Source of the DNA: Mercenaria mercenaria
Lineage: Eukaryota > Mollusca > Bivalvia > Venerida > Veneridae
DNA: 64,000 nucleotides
Direction of reading: 5' to 3'
NCBI RefSeq assembly: GCF_021730395.1
Contig: NC_069375.1
Coordinates: forward strand, 64,197,501 to 64,261,500
The translations under genes were made by a program, and so were the position numbers. The notes under the pieces were generated by a model. That model did no database searches. It had not been told where the DNA came from and saw only the letters and a program-made list of their open reading frames with translations. Positions 12,409 through 24,301 of the stretch are shown here, in pieces. Numbering within the stretch: position 1 is the stretch's first letter; each line of letters begins with the position of its first letter.

Positions 12409-13478
12409 TCTTAAGCAATGGTCACATTTACGTTCACGCACGTAGTTGGTCGTAGTTCATTTTAAACGTAGTTTGTCGTAGTAATACTACGGTCAGCTAG
12501 GTTGAAGTACGCTCGAACTAGGTTTAAAAGATGAAATATGGAAAGTCTGAGTATGTTGAAGTACGTGTAAGTACGAATAACTACGTTCAACTACGAGTAA
12601 ATCGGGTAGGGTTAACTAGGATATCACTACGTCTTACCACGAGTTACTACGTTACACTACGATCGAAGTACGAACAACTACGACAAATTACGATCAACTA
12701 CGTTGAGCTACGGAAAAGCGTTGTGGTTGCGCCTGCGCAGGACGGGAAAGCTACAGTCATTTTGCTCTAGGAAGTTGACGAGACAGCATCATTTAAGCTT
12801 CAGTTTGCCGCCTAGGAAAAAACGATGTTATAAAACAGAATGGCCGAAAAACTGAATTTAAAAGTAAAATGCATAAAAATGCGCAATTTATACCACAGAT
12901 TTGCTAACTAATGCAGAGAAAATTTAATTTAAATGCAATATATAAAATGGATTTTCCCCGGTCTTCATGGTAAATGAACAGTTGATTGCTAGCGCGATCC
13001 ATGTACATGTATTTGCCGATCCAAATCTGTTGTTCATTTCGCATGAATACCGAAAAAATTCTATTTAATTTTTTAAGTATTTATAATTAGCGATATTATC
13101 ATACTAGAATTGAAATTAATTTATATAACAGTAAAGTTTTTGTGTAATCGGCTCTCGTTTCATATCATGTTTGTACTTGTTCTACGATCAAAAACGATAC
13201 ACACTACTGTTAAGTACGATCAAGTACGTTTAACTAAGATCAACTACGTTCAAACTACGGTCACAGTAGGGTCAAAACATCGTAGTTAATCGTAGTCAGA
13301 TTTTGAACATGTCGAAAAATTATTTGCTTACTACGGACAAATCATAAGTTCGAACTACGATCATTACTACGTTTGACTACGATTATCTACGTGTAACTAC
13401 GCTTAGTACGATCAACTACGATCAACTACGATCATTCCTTACTACGATTAACTACGTGTAGTGTGACCACGCCTTATA
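12409..13478. mobile_element. Non-autonomous DNA transposon packed with ACTACG motifs
   Basis: The ends form an imperfect inverted repeat: the left end reads AAGCAATGGTCACA... and CACGTAGTTGGTCGTAGTT; the reverse complement of the right end reads AAGGCGTGGTCACACTACAC and GTAGTTAATCGTAGT. Next to both ends, and pointing inward, are dozens of copies of ACTACG in a loose ~10-bp rhythm (for example AACTACGATCAACTACG). The middle (12800-13150) lacks the motif. There is no transposase frame; the 79-residue frame at 12531 only reads the repeat. Dense subterminal motifs are typical of transposase-binding arrays. Confidence 0.6.
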
Positions 13479-13777
13479 CATAGTATGTACATTTAAACGG
13501 TTACCGTGTAATTTAAGAACATTTTAAAATGAAGCAGCCACTCAAAATTGGATAATTACAAATGAATCTGAAACATATTATAGTATTTTTAAACACACAC
13601 GATTTGTTATAAAAATATTTGCTGCGGTAAAGCTTTTCAACTACCACAAGATGAATGTTTAGGTTCTGATCCAAAACCGACATAACGGTCGATCGAGCAC
13701 TGATTTCAGGGCAATTTTCGTATGCAAAAATGCTGAAAAATTACTTTATTCATTATTAAAGTACAGGAACAAATTAA

Positions 13778-14180
13778 ATCACCGCCTTGGAATGTCCAAT
13801 GGCAAAACTACCACTTTGTAGCTTAAGCTGGCTAATCGCGGGCAAGTTATTAATCTTTATCTACACTGTGTTACAAAGGTTCAGGAAACTGGATAGTAAC
13901 ATGACATTGTATAGTTACAAGAAAATAAGCTATCCGAGTCGGGTAAATTCTTTATATTGTATTGATGACATAAGGGACAGTATAAATTTTGTAAAACACA
14001 GGAATGCTCGTGTAGAAATAAATAAATGTAGAATAAATGATATCATAAAGAACCGTATCCGCATGAACTCATGTCTTTGCATATAAGACAGAGTAACAGG
14101 AAAAACACCATTAAGGAGTCAAAAATACAGAATCAAAAAGAACTATGAAATCAGCTTATACCTTCACACTAAACAGGTTA
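13778..14180. repeat. Interspersed repeat (CCGCCTTGG family)
   Basis: It begins ACCGCCTTGGAATGTCCAATGGCAAAACTACCAC and later has AATGCTCGTGTA(G/T)AAAT and GAACCGTATCCGC-like words shared in the same order with 16922-17260. It is a diverged copy of that repeat. The 99-residue open frame through it is not conserved in the other copy. Confidence 0.6.
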
Positions 14181-14377
14181 ATATATTTTGTTTGTCCACA
14201 TACTATCATATTACATACCTTACACTCAATTACGATATAACACATTTATTATTTGAAACATAAAGTGGGTAGAGTATGTGCTTGTCAATAATACGGACTT
14301 TGAAATTATTGCAGTATTGCTGAATTTAAACTCGCTGATAGATTGGGCATATAAATTAAGGTCTCCTTAGATTTTAC

Positions 14378-14503
14378 CTTGCTGGTCCGGAGGCAAAATT
14401 ACCAAAAATATATTTTCTGGAGATGTTGCTTTTCTGTACCAATAATGATAACTCCGGCCTTCATCCCACTGAGACAACAATGTGACGTATCTCCCTTCTA
14501 ATG
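14378..14503 (-). CDS. Internal exon, probable 5' part of the F5/8C gene
   Basis: A 126-nt phase 1-1 exon lies between a TTTTAGAG acceptor and a GTAAAA donor on the minus strand. It reads LEGRYVTLLSQWDEGRSYHY, then WYRKATSPENIFLVI and PPDQQ, without stops. Its outgoing phase joins exactly to the F5/8C exon at 11480, making an Asp codon across the junction. The YVTLLSQWDEGRSY stretch is reminiscent of the middle strands of a discoidin-like fold, but I cannot assign the domain firmly. An AG two bases upstream is an alternative acceptor. Confidence 0.5.
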
Positions 14504-16760
14504 CTCTAAAATAAATACAAAATTAGATCTCTGTAAACGTAAAGTTGATATATGCCTTTTCCAACTTTTTCTGTATGTCATGAAGTAGAAACATTTATTA
14601 CGGCTATTTTCTGGCTTACTATTCTACCATTTATATTACAATACACAATAGGTATTAGGAATTTATTACCACAATATGTTTTCATTAGATTAACCCTCAA
14701 TATATATGTAAAAAAGCAGTCCGTTCTGACTTATTACAACGCTGTTAATGGTTCTAACAGTGACAGTAGTAGGAATTCTTGCAGGATCTGGACAGAGAAA
14801 ACGACTGCAAGTATAGAAGAGCCTTTAAAAGAAAATCGAACTGGATGGTATAAATAAAAACAAAAAACTTTAAACTGGGTCTTGAGTCATTTTCCGCCTA
14901 TCAAATTTTGTTATCTAATGGTTGTCACGATCTTCAAAATTAGTTTTATCTCTCAATTCTTCATATTCATTGGTTTTGCAGGTTTCTTGGTAGTACACTG
15001 CGATGTGTACAAAATCAATAAATTTCATAACAATAGTCGTGCTTAAAATGATTTGTTGAGCTCATAGAAGTCACTCAATGATTTATAGTGTTATAGTTAT
15101 TTGATTTTTGTTATATGTTTATCACCGGAAATTCTAAACGTGATACCACCTTAAATTATACATTATGTTAGATCGGTTATCTCGCATTGCGCTGCAAATG
15201 GTAACCTTCGAAAAAAATCACCCGCTCTCTTATTGTCAAAAAGACAACTTTTACTTCATTTTGAACAGTTTTTTTCACTCGGACACTATTGCGAATGCAT
15301 AGAAAATAGGACATATAATATTTTTTTCAAATATAGTGAGGTATCAAAGGTATTTGAATATGACACGTGTAAAAACTCTCTTTTCTGGAACGCAAGTAGA
15401 AGACACACAATTTGCAAAACGATATAAATGTTTTACATTTAATTATTTCGTAACACAACCCTTTCTTGGTATCATTTGTCATCGGTCTCCACGGATTTTA
15501 TCGACATCTTACACAAGTGCGAGATACAGTAAATAATCGTTGGCACGATTCCACAAGAAACATTTTGCTTTATGTTCTTGGCAAAATTAATAGTAGAAAG
15601 TGGCATGTTTTGAGCTACCCATATTTTCTTAAAATTATCACCTTCCACGTGCAGTAAACTTTACAAAGTAATGCGTTGGTAGGAAAAACGTTACCTGCGT
15701 TAATTGCGGCATTGCATTCAGCATAAGGAACGAGAAAATCGCGATTTAAAATAGTGCTTTCTGTGAGAGCTTTTGGACTTTAGAACGGACATTTTTCGAG
15801 TTAGGTGATCTGACCAGAAATATGCCACTTTCTGAGCGAAAATTCTACCAAAATAATCTTAGATATCAAGGAGAATGCAGCGGTGACAACTAGTTGGTCG
15901 TATATCAAGGAACAGCCGCTTGGGTTTTTTGGTTTTCAAACCATTTGAAAATACGCTTGCTATGTAAGCATTGCGATTTGTCCAGGTTAACAACAAAACT
16001 AAAGCAGACACGGACATATGTTATATCACCGGAGGTACGCATTGATATAAGGACTTGCCCTAGCTATGTGTCATTTCACAAAAATATATCTTTAAAAACT
16101 TTACCTTCAAAAGCACCGTTTTGTTTACAAATTCTGCTTGGCGTGATACCCCAGTTGAAACGTCACAAGTCAGGTGATTGTGCACAGTGTTAAAGATGTC
16201 CTTATTCTTTGTTTTAATGCAAGCTTAAAATAGAACTATGTCAATATCGTTACCTTTGACATTTCAAATACATTTCTTCACCAAGCCGAACATGACTAAC
16301 AATCACATATTTGCAAACGTGTGCACCATTGTTCAAGAATCCCCATTTGAATGTTTCAACGAAAACTGTAGTTTTAGTCTGGTCTGTAATATAGCAATTA
16401 TCATTTTTAAATTAGAAAGTCTTCATGTTTGCGTGTCTGAAATGTATGGACAAGGTATGTTCATAAGGCATTTCTTTTTCAATGACGAAATGAAATTTTA
16501 CGAATAAGAGGTTCATTGTATAAGACTATGTCCGAAGTTGATTTTCTTATAAATGCCATCAAATATGTTCAGTTCTGGAGCTTATTTCCACTGCTTTCTG
16601 TTACCATACCTTACGAATTTATGACATATAGATATTTCAAACGTGTAGCCATTTTGTATAAAAAAACAACAAAATATTTTAAAACTAAAAAACAAAGACA
16701 AATATCAAACAGGGAATTCCACGCACCAAAAACGCAGCCTCCTCAAAACGAAACCCACAG
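14504..16760. other. Intronic sequence; open frames unassigned
   Basis: Several plus-strand frames of 60-180 residues lie here (for example 15894-16193 and 16238-16507). None shows a domain, and none has convincing splice sites. I treat them as chance frames. Confidence 0.4.
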
Positions 16761-16777
16761 CACGCAGACGCGTGCAC

Positions 16778-16778
<1 letters not shown>

Positions 16779-16830
<52 letters not shown>
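16779..16830. repeat. (CA)n microsatellite
   Basis: About 25 uninterrupted AC dinucleotides. They create artificial His-Thr or Val-Cys repeats in the overlapping frames. Confidence 0.95.
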
Positions 16831-16832
<2 letters not shown>

Positions 16833-16849
16833 CCAACACATTAGGACAA

Positions 16850-16925
16850 AACGGACAAACAAAGGAACACACACACAAAGCCAACACATCAGGACAAAAC
16901 GAACAAACAAAGGAACACAGTGGGG
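16850..16925. repeat. Short direct duplication
   Basis: A ~35-bp unit (GCCAACACAT, CAGGACAAAACGAACAAAC, AAAGGAACACA) is present twice in tandem just after the CA run, with few differences. Confidence 0.8.
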
Positions 16926-17260
16926 CACCGCCTTGGAACGGTCAGTGGCAAAATCACCACTGGGGAGCTTAAACCGGTTTATGGTGCGCACCCAACCTCA
17001 CTCTTACCCCCACCATGTTCCAAAGACACGGGACAGTGTAAATAAAAGTAATCCCCTCTAGGTGAATCTCTTACACACGTAATGGAAACAAAAAGGCATG
17101 GCATGTAAAACACAAAAATGCTCGTGTATAAATATATAAAAAGCAAACCTTAAGAACCAAAAACGTATGTACTCAATGCCTTTTCAGAAGACAGAGCAAC
17201 AAGAGAAACACCCTTAAGGCCCGACGAAACAGGCCAGAAGACAAATATCAAAACAGTTCA
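16922..17260. repeat. Interspersed repeat (CCGCCTTGG family)
   Basis: It starts GGCACCGCCTTGGAACGGTC and continues GGCAAAATCACCACTGGGGA, CACGGGACAGTGTAAATAAA and AATGCTCGTGTATAAAT. It shares block order with 13778-14180 and block words with 2840-3760. It is the longest and best-preserved copy in the window. Confidence 0.65.
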
Positions 17261-17789
17261 GTCCTGGTAGGATTTATAAACTGCTTATCACAGAGTCCTC
17301 CCCCTCTTCCGTCAGACACAATCAAAGAGGGAAGCGTAGTGTCCAACTGTAAACGGGTTGAACACTAAACATGCGGTATGTCTCAAAACAGTTGGGTCGT
17401 AACCTCTTTTAATAAAACGTTTTATAATTTTACCAAATACATTTGGAAAATTACCATGACCCAATATCTTACGCAGTTTGTAAACCACATCCCCATAAAA
17501 AACGGGTTTAGAAATACCTTCTCGCAAACATAAGCCTTATATATAATTTCATGGAGCAAATTGAAAAAAAAGAAAAAGTTCAAAGGTTTAAAAATATATT
17601 TACGTGCTATATGCAAAGTAAGTAATTTGTAATAACATTTTTTTTTGAACAGAGGTTAGGTACTATCGTCTTTTTGTATTTATTCAAACTGTTTTAAAAT
17701 AAAGTAAACATTCTTGTATTATGATGGTTGGCAATGCTAGGGATCTGAAACTTATTAATACATTACCTTTGAATGTCCAGCTTACTTAC
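17261..17789. other. Sequence without recognised feature
   Basis: AT-rich; short minus-strand frames at 17312-17616 are unassigned. Confidence 0.35.
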
Positions 17790-17897
17790 ATGCTAAATGG
17801 CTTGAGTTAAGCATATAAATTCCAGAGACCATTACAGACATTCTGGGGTCAATCATGATCCAAGTCATAAGGTCACAGTCTCTGCTTGCTGGATCAC
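17790..17897 (-). CDS. Internal exon, probable 5' part of the F5/8C gene
   Basis: A 108-nt phase 1-1 exon on the minus strand lies between TTTTCTAACAG and a strong GTAAGTAAG donor. It encodes DPASRDCDLMTWIMIDP, RMSVMVSGIYML and NSSHLA. WIMIDPRMSVMVSGIYML resembles the W-x-x-x-D-L...VTGI strand of F5/8C or fucolectin-like domains, so it may be the first half of another such domain. It is also phase-compatible with the nucleoside hydrolase exon at 23243, but the protein sequence does not continue that family. The intervening and upstream exons were not found. Confidence 0.45.
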
Positions 17898-20830
17898 CTG
17901 TTAGAAAATAATGCATGGCAAAATGATGCACTACAGTGCTATTTAGTTATGTGGCAAGGTTTGTTGAGTGCTGTGATAACCTTTACACTGCTAAATGTGT
18001 AATATGGACTGGTCTTATTCAATCTGGGCAGTACAATTTATTATTCAAAGAGGTGTTCGAATGAATAACGAACAGTACAGGCCATGATCAGCCTGCAGAA
18101 TCACTTGCCGCTAGCAAGCTTAAGGTTAAAGATTCGGTGGATATTGAATTTTTGAAATTTGAACATCACAATATCATAAAAACGGGGTTTTTCCTAAATG
18201 AAAATTGAACAGCACACAAAACATGTAAATTATTCGTAAAAACGATTGTCAATTAACTGATGTAAGCTTGAATGCTAGGGAGCTGAACACAAAAAATGTC
18301 CACGCTTCTGGACAGATCAGCGCCTTTAAAAACTCATCGTTTTGATAATATAGCAATAATTTTATAGTGCTGACATTTCAAATAATTATGTTGAACATTT
18401 TTTTCAGAAGTTTTGTAGAATGTTTACGAATGGAATACATTTTCTAAAGAGAGACGACTCTTTCATAATATTTTACAGAACACTATGGTAAAACATATCT
18501 TGGACAGGATGAGTGTTGGTAAAAACCATGATTTGATTAAAAACAATTTTGTGGGTTCGTTTTACGGTTCATACTCCCTTTTCGTGGACAATTTTGTCTC
18601 TTTCAAGAAAGTAATCATGCTTATTTGATTACAACAACAGTTGTTTCCCTTAAATATAATTTCAAATTGTAATTTGTCAAAATATGTATATTGCAGACTA
18701 AATGTCAAAAAAAATATGATTGAATAGACGAATACCTGGCTAAGTTTTCTATTTGGAAATTATTGCAAATACATAAAGATATATCCGTTTGCAGTACTGT
18801 CATTAGTACAATATTAACAAATTTGAACAAAAGAAATTGAAACCTCTTCCTTTCGCAGTTCTTATGTATATCTTAATGAAATGAATATCGTTTAGTAGCA
18901 TAATAAACATGTTTATTAGATTTCAATTTCCATTATTTTAACAATTTTTCTTTTTGTTGTTTGAAAATTAATCGTTTCTTATATTGAAAATCAGTGAACA
19001 ATGTCATATGAAATATGTTACTGAAGAATTGCTGTTTCATCTAAATATGCTTTAGAACTTCGGAAATGACACGAGAAAGCTGTGTTGAAAGTGTTAAGAT
19101 TTTAATCTGAAAATATAGTCTTAGAACTGCAAAACGGGTATATTTTTTATGCATTTTCAATTATTATCGAGTCCAACATTTGAAAAAAAAGTGTAATTCT
19201 GTTATTGATTTTATCATTTCTTTACCGCTTAACATTTGGAAGTATGGGAAACAACTATTCTAAACAATCTTTCATGAAATAAACATGTTAATTCTTAAAA
19301 AAATGAGAATTTGAACCATGAAATTAACTTCTTAAATACGTTTGAAAACGAGGCAGTAAGCAGTTTTCAGTTGTAAGGGTCGAACTGACCTGAAACAAAC
19401 AAGAGGCAATTAAAGAACTAAAGTGTATATTTGAACTGTTTAATAATAAAATATGATAGAATTGAAGTTATAATGCAACGAATTGAGTCCAAATATATGC
19501 CTTCGTTTGCTAGCTTAACATGGAGCTGTTATTTTAACAGGAGCCCCGGGAACATTGTAAAAGTGAAAGAACGCTAAGGATGGCACATAAATTTGAGCAT
19601 ATTTTAAGATTGTTCTGTGCTATTTGAGTAAGAAATCTTGTAGCAAATGGTGCAATCACTTGCATGGAAGTTCCTGAAGAGATCTAAAAATTGATTTAGC
19701 TGTTCTGAGATTTCGCCACCTGGATAGCTAATTAACTGTAAACTAGATGTCAGGCATTTATTGCTGACCGAATGTTTTGAGTCACACGAGGTCTTGTTAA
19801 TATTACAAATTTTGCATTTCAGGTGTGTGAATATAGACTTTTGTATGCGGTCTGAGAAGCACTGAACACTGTTTATTTCCTTTAGATGAGCAAAATCTTT
19901 ACCAGCCGTCTACCTGTTCAATAAATGTAATGCTTCACTGTAGTGCCCCGTACTCTCCCGTATTTATAATATTCTGGAAAAGGTGTTCCCTTTAAAAAAA
20001 AGAATTCCATCCGACCCGTAAGGAAATAAAAATCAACACGTTTCAGAAATTCTGAAAACGATGTTAAACCTAGTTATATGAATTTTAAGCACTAGGACAT
20101 CGTTGCAATTGCATCAAACAGGTCTTTGAAAACGGTTGGATTTATGGCACTGAACTGTCTAGAAATGTGACCCATAATGCGTTTTTTTTTTACTGCGAAT
20201 TACGATATGTATGTACATTTCATATATCAGAAATGGATTGAAACAAATGCTTGAAATCGCTTCTTACTCTAAACAAGAAATGGTAACTTACCAAAATAAT
20301 AGGAATTATATGATATAAGGCCACTCAGACAGTGTTTAACTTCCTGTTTATTTTTCGTGTTGAACAAAACATTGTTTCCTGAAATTAAGTTACTTTCAAG
20401 TTACTTCCAAATAAGGAAAACTATATCAATGCATACTTTAGATGCCATTTAGAAATGCATACACAAGTTCAGAAACAGAACAGCGTTTATTAACTTTAAG
20501 ATAGTCTTTAAAAACGTATTTGTGTTTTCCTTGACGACAAAAACAGGAGACGGACCTTGATCTACTACAGGTCCTGTTCAAAGCTTTACAGCAAAGGTAA
20601 ATGTATTTTTTTTTCGCACACCACTACTGTGTGGCAACCAGTCATCGGATAGGAACAGATACCGGACAAACATTATTATGTGAATCTGAATGATCAGTTT
20701 TATTTGAAATTTTCGGCATTTTTTTACTGTCATAAATCATTGATTGACAAGTAAGTGTTAATAAGGACTATTGAACCAACCCTTACCAGTGTTTACAAAA
20801 CTGCTGTACTCTGACCTTGGGATATTGGAA
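17898..20830. other. AT-rich sequence; remnant of foldback repeat
   Basis: No exon found. Around 18040-18110 the words GAACAGTACAGGCCATGATCA and CAGCCTGCAGAATCAC resemble a diverged fragment of the venerid-type foldback repeat seen intact at 36681-36917. Confidence 0.35.
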
Positions 20831-20837
20831 CGCGCAA

Positions 20838-21084
20838 CTATTTTTTTTTTTTTTTTTTGTTATTTCAAGGGGTACCAAGTCGGATTCAAACAATAATAAC
20901 ACAGACCCTGGATAAGCAGACGACATTTTTCATTAATTCGTTATAGACAGAAGAAAAATTGGTTCATATATTGCTAAAAACACTGTTTTACATCCTAAAC
21001 CAAAGATGAAGTTTGAAATTTACATCTATGAGGGGCTGTGATTTGAAGTCATCGGCCTAGGCCAAACAGAGCACGGAGCTCCTT
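20838..21084 (-). repeat. Decayed tRNA-derived SINE (type 1)
   Basis: An 18-T run at 20841 stands where the tail should be, and at the other end ATGAGGGGCTGTGATTTGAA and a GGCCTAGGCCAAACAGAGCACGGAG stretch match the tRNA-like head of the copies at 6300 and 8115. The body between is poorly conserved. Confidence 0.45.
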
Positions 21085-23242
21085 TACACCTAAAACATGT
21101 TGATGACAAACCCGCAACCAAAAATGATTTATTTTATAATCATAATCGTAATGTTAAGACATTTAATTTTATTTTTTCGAGCTACCGTGTATAAACAATA
21201 ATATCAAAGAGCGACAATAAGATTTTTAAATACATACGAAAATTCGGTAATAAATTGCGGAAATCATTTCTGAGCTAAACAAACTGTCAAACATATTTTG
21301 ATCAAACCATTATGGAATAAGTGCTTACGGCTTCCCAGATATTGTGTTTTAGATTAGCTTGCAAATATTAGCTTTTCAACTTCATTCACTGGAAGCTTTG
21401 ACTAATGAATATAGCTGGCAAGGATAAAAATAATGACGTTAATACTGCGAAATTCGCCCGAATAATTTATCAACTAAGGCATGAAATGTAAATTATAATA
21501 CCGGCCTTCCGTATGCTTAGCTGTACTCGGGACGCTCTGTCTTGTACGTGGTAACTAATGTTAAGGAGGTAGTATACCATAACATTTGTATGTGCGCATG
21601 CCCAGTTGGAAGATAACATGAGGATTTACGACAGAGTTTACGATACACTAAATGTGCTTGTTTATTCATTCTTCTGACAAATTACCTTAATATTTATCTC
21701 CGGTCTAAAACTTGATAACGTTGAAATATAAAATATATTTTTTTCTGAACATTTTTACGAAAAGTCAAGAGCTTTAAGCAGCCATTATTTGCAGATTTTT
21801 GTATGATTTCTTCGCTTAAAATAATGATCTGTATTTTTCGCGATTTGTGTACTTGTATTGAAATGTCATGCGGAATGCAAATTCATACAATATATAACTT
21901 CAACAAAACTTTACAATTGAAGACGCGTGTGCATTCATTCAATGCAACAATGGTTCGTCATTTGTTTCACAATATTTCAGGGATATGATATTTCGGAACG
22001 CGAAGGGCGTAAAAAGGTTTGCGGTGGAGAAGCGAGGGTCTCAAACTGAATTTTGAAATATCCGTCAGATATGTGTGTTGGAGGTTTTAAATGATAAACA
22101 CTTCTTTAGAACGAAGTTTAATGCGCATTTAAAGTTTTCAATATTAAGAAGATGTTTTTTTTTTCATCAGGAAAATGATATATAAACAAAACCGACTCCG
22201 TAAGTTCATGTTCAATTTACATTAAAATATTCACTAAGCGTTTAAACTTGTTAACTCATTGTATTGTTATTAAAATCGTAACTATGTTATATTAGAAAAT
22301 CTGTCAATAATCAATATCACCCGAGCAGGTATGTGTTGTTTGTGCACATTCAATGATAATGTTTAAACGGAAAGGTTAGCCTTAAAAATCATAAATAGCT
22401 AGGTTGTTTGTTTTTTGAAAAACAGCGTTTAACACCTGAACAGGAAATACTCGAAGAAATAAGTTTGGACTTTGGAACGGTTGTTTGTACACTGTTTTGG
22501 AAACAAATAATACCCGTAGTGTTATTTAGGAAAGTGACTACTCAGTCGCTAGATCATGTCATCTGAACGTTCAGTTTTACGGAATTTTGAAAACAAGTAA
22601 TCCCCCACAGTGTTCAAAAGGTAATGTTCAAAATAAATCTCTACTATACTTTGAATATTTTACATTAGACAATGCTACATGCCAAATGTCTAAGCTCTGT
22701 GCATTGTAGTTCGAGACAAGAAGACTTTTAAAGATTTTCCTGATACAACTCTATGTAAAACAAATTTTGCTCCAGGATGGGCTCAACTTCAACCCTATAG
22801 CCTAACCATAACCCTAACCCTAGAATGGAATAATTCAAATTTCGAATGCAAGTATAAGCTCCCACACCCACGCAATACCAAGATTATAAAAAAAAATACA
22901 GATACGGGACTATTTCTTAAACGTCCAGAACATTTGTGTGATGCGGTCACATAGGTTAGAAGGAAATCTCAAACAACGCGAGTTGATTTAGAGTTATAGC
23001 CAGTTGCTAAATCACTGGCTGAACGTGAATGATACAAAGTCTATCTATATTTTCGAACATACACTTTTCACAAGCTCTCGGCGGCTAATGTTTCTAGCCT
23101 CCCGACTGCCAGACATATTAAAATGAAATATGAATTTCTGTATTATGGAATACTGAGAGAAAGAACAAAAAACATGACAGCATAAGATTTTTCCCAATAA
23201 ACGTACAGGTTTTACATTTTTCTCGACATGTAGACTGTTTAC
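21085..23242. other. Intergenic or intronic DNA without recognised gene
   Basis: If the nucleoside hydrolase gene is complete, its 3' exons should lie here, but no frame matching its GPLTN or GGN blocks was found by eye. A short CCATAACCCTAACCCTAG run at 22805 is only two telomere-like units. Confidence 0.4.
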
Positions 23243-24155
23243 CTTCATGTTCCTTTGCCAATCGGACCAAAGCCGTGACCGCGTGTTCCGACTGAAGGAG
23301 ACTTTCATCCGGGGCTTCCTTATCCGGTGCGTCTCCAAAACCATCAGATCCGTGATAATCACTCGCTGGCTTCTTGTCGCCTAGCAACGGATCGTTACAA
23401 CCAACAAAAACAGGGATCTTTGTTAAGTAGACAATGCATTGATTAAAATTAATGCAAAACAATCACATAAGCTTGGTGCTATTTATCGTATGAGCAAGGA
23501 AAAACTCCTAAGCGAGTTAAAATCTGGACTCTACTAACTTAGCTTATTTTTTAATATACAAAAGCACTATTCTGAGCTGTCATGTGACAGAGAAACTGTT
23601 CATTATTGCTTGCCGTAGAAACGAAAACCTATCATCATATTGTTGAAAATTATGATACACTGCCATTTATAAGTGTTACTGTAAAACTCGCTTCTCTTTA
23701 TTATATTTGCTGGGTTTTAAGTCATAATGACACAATTAAGATTATGTGGCGGCTTCACTTCTGAAAACGTGAAGGATGATCCTTATTGCCCTTCAGAGCA
23801 TAATACAAGACACGAGCTTGCACCTTGGCAGAACCCACGACCTTCTGCAAGTGAGCTTTGTGGCTTTCTTGCATGACGACACAAACAAGGCTCGATTATT
23901 TTGTTTGATTGGGACATTTTACCCGATCTTTTTCACCAACAATTCTAATACAAATGCACTACTCACATCAAGCCTGTCTGCGACCTTTAATATCCGAAGA
24001 ACATTCAAACCAACTTGTTTGGCGTCCGCATTTCCCATAACACACGTTATACCGATGACATCAACATCCGGGTCTTGAAGAGCAATCAGGATCGCCTGAG
24101 CGTCATCAACTCCTGCATCTGTATCAATCAGAAGCTTCTTCCTCTTTACTGACAT
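23243..24155 (-). CDS. Inosine-uridine preferring nucleoside hydrolase, first two exons (partial)
   Basis: The IU-nucleoside hydrolase family cleaves the N-glycosidic bond of nucleosides to free base plus ribose, in salvage. Exon 1 (24155-23967) starts MSVKRKKLLIDTDAGVDDAQ: DTDAGVDDA is the family's calcium-binding Asp signature at residues 11-19. It continues DVIGITCVMGNA and ends at a GTGAGT donor, phase 0. Exon 2 (23417-23243) gives IPVFVGCNDPLLG, then HGSDGFGDAPD, the second conserved loop, and EHAVTALVRLAKEHE before a GTAAAC donor, phase 1. Together they make about 121 of the usual 310-340 residues. The C-terminal exons were not found; 26-17 kb was searched by eye only. Both seen exons are intact. 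Confidence 0.85.
23690..23900 (-). repeat. Decayed SINE-like sequence in the hydrolase intron
   Basis: TTATGTGGCGGCTTCACTTC..., CTTGGCAGAACCCACGACCTTCTGCAAG and TTTCTTGCATGAC correspond in order to the body of the type 1 SINE (GTAGAACCACCGACCTTCCG, CTTCCTCACATGA), with heavy divergence. The head is missing. Confidence 0.4.
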
Positions 24156-24301
24156 TCTGAAACAGCAATCAACCGATAAATGGCTAACGCTACAATTTCA
24201 TTTAATTTAATCAGATCAGTGTCGTATTCATTGGCACGCTTTAAAGTCACCATCTCTATCTGTTAAGCTCTGGCAATTTGTCTTTTATGATATGATATGT
24301 A

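Noticed and set aside
16516-17061. A 181-residue plus-strand open frame
   Set aside because: Its middle is the (CA)n microsatellite read as His-Thr, and its end is the CCGCCTTGG repeat; no sign of a real gene.
22798-22824. Telomere-like CCCTAA units
   Set aside because: Only two or three imperfect units in ordinary sequence.
17790-23417. Joining the nucleoside hydrolase exon 2 to the exon at 17790
   Set aside because: The phases agree, but the protein does not continue with the family's GPLTN and GGN blocks, and the exon fits the F5/8C gene better.
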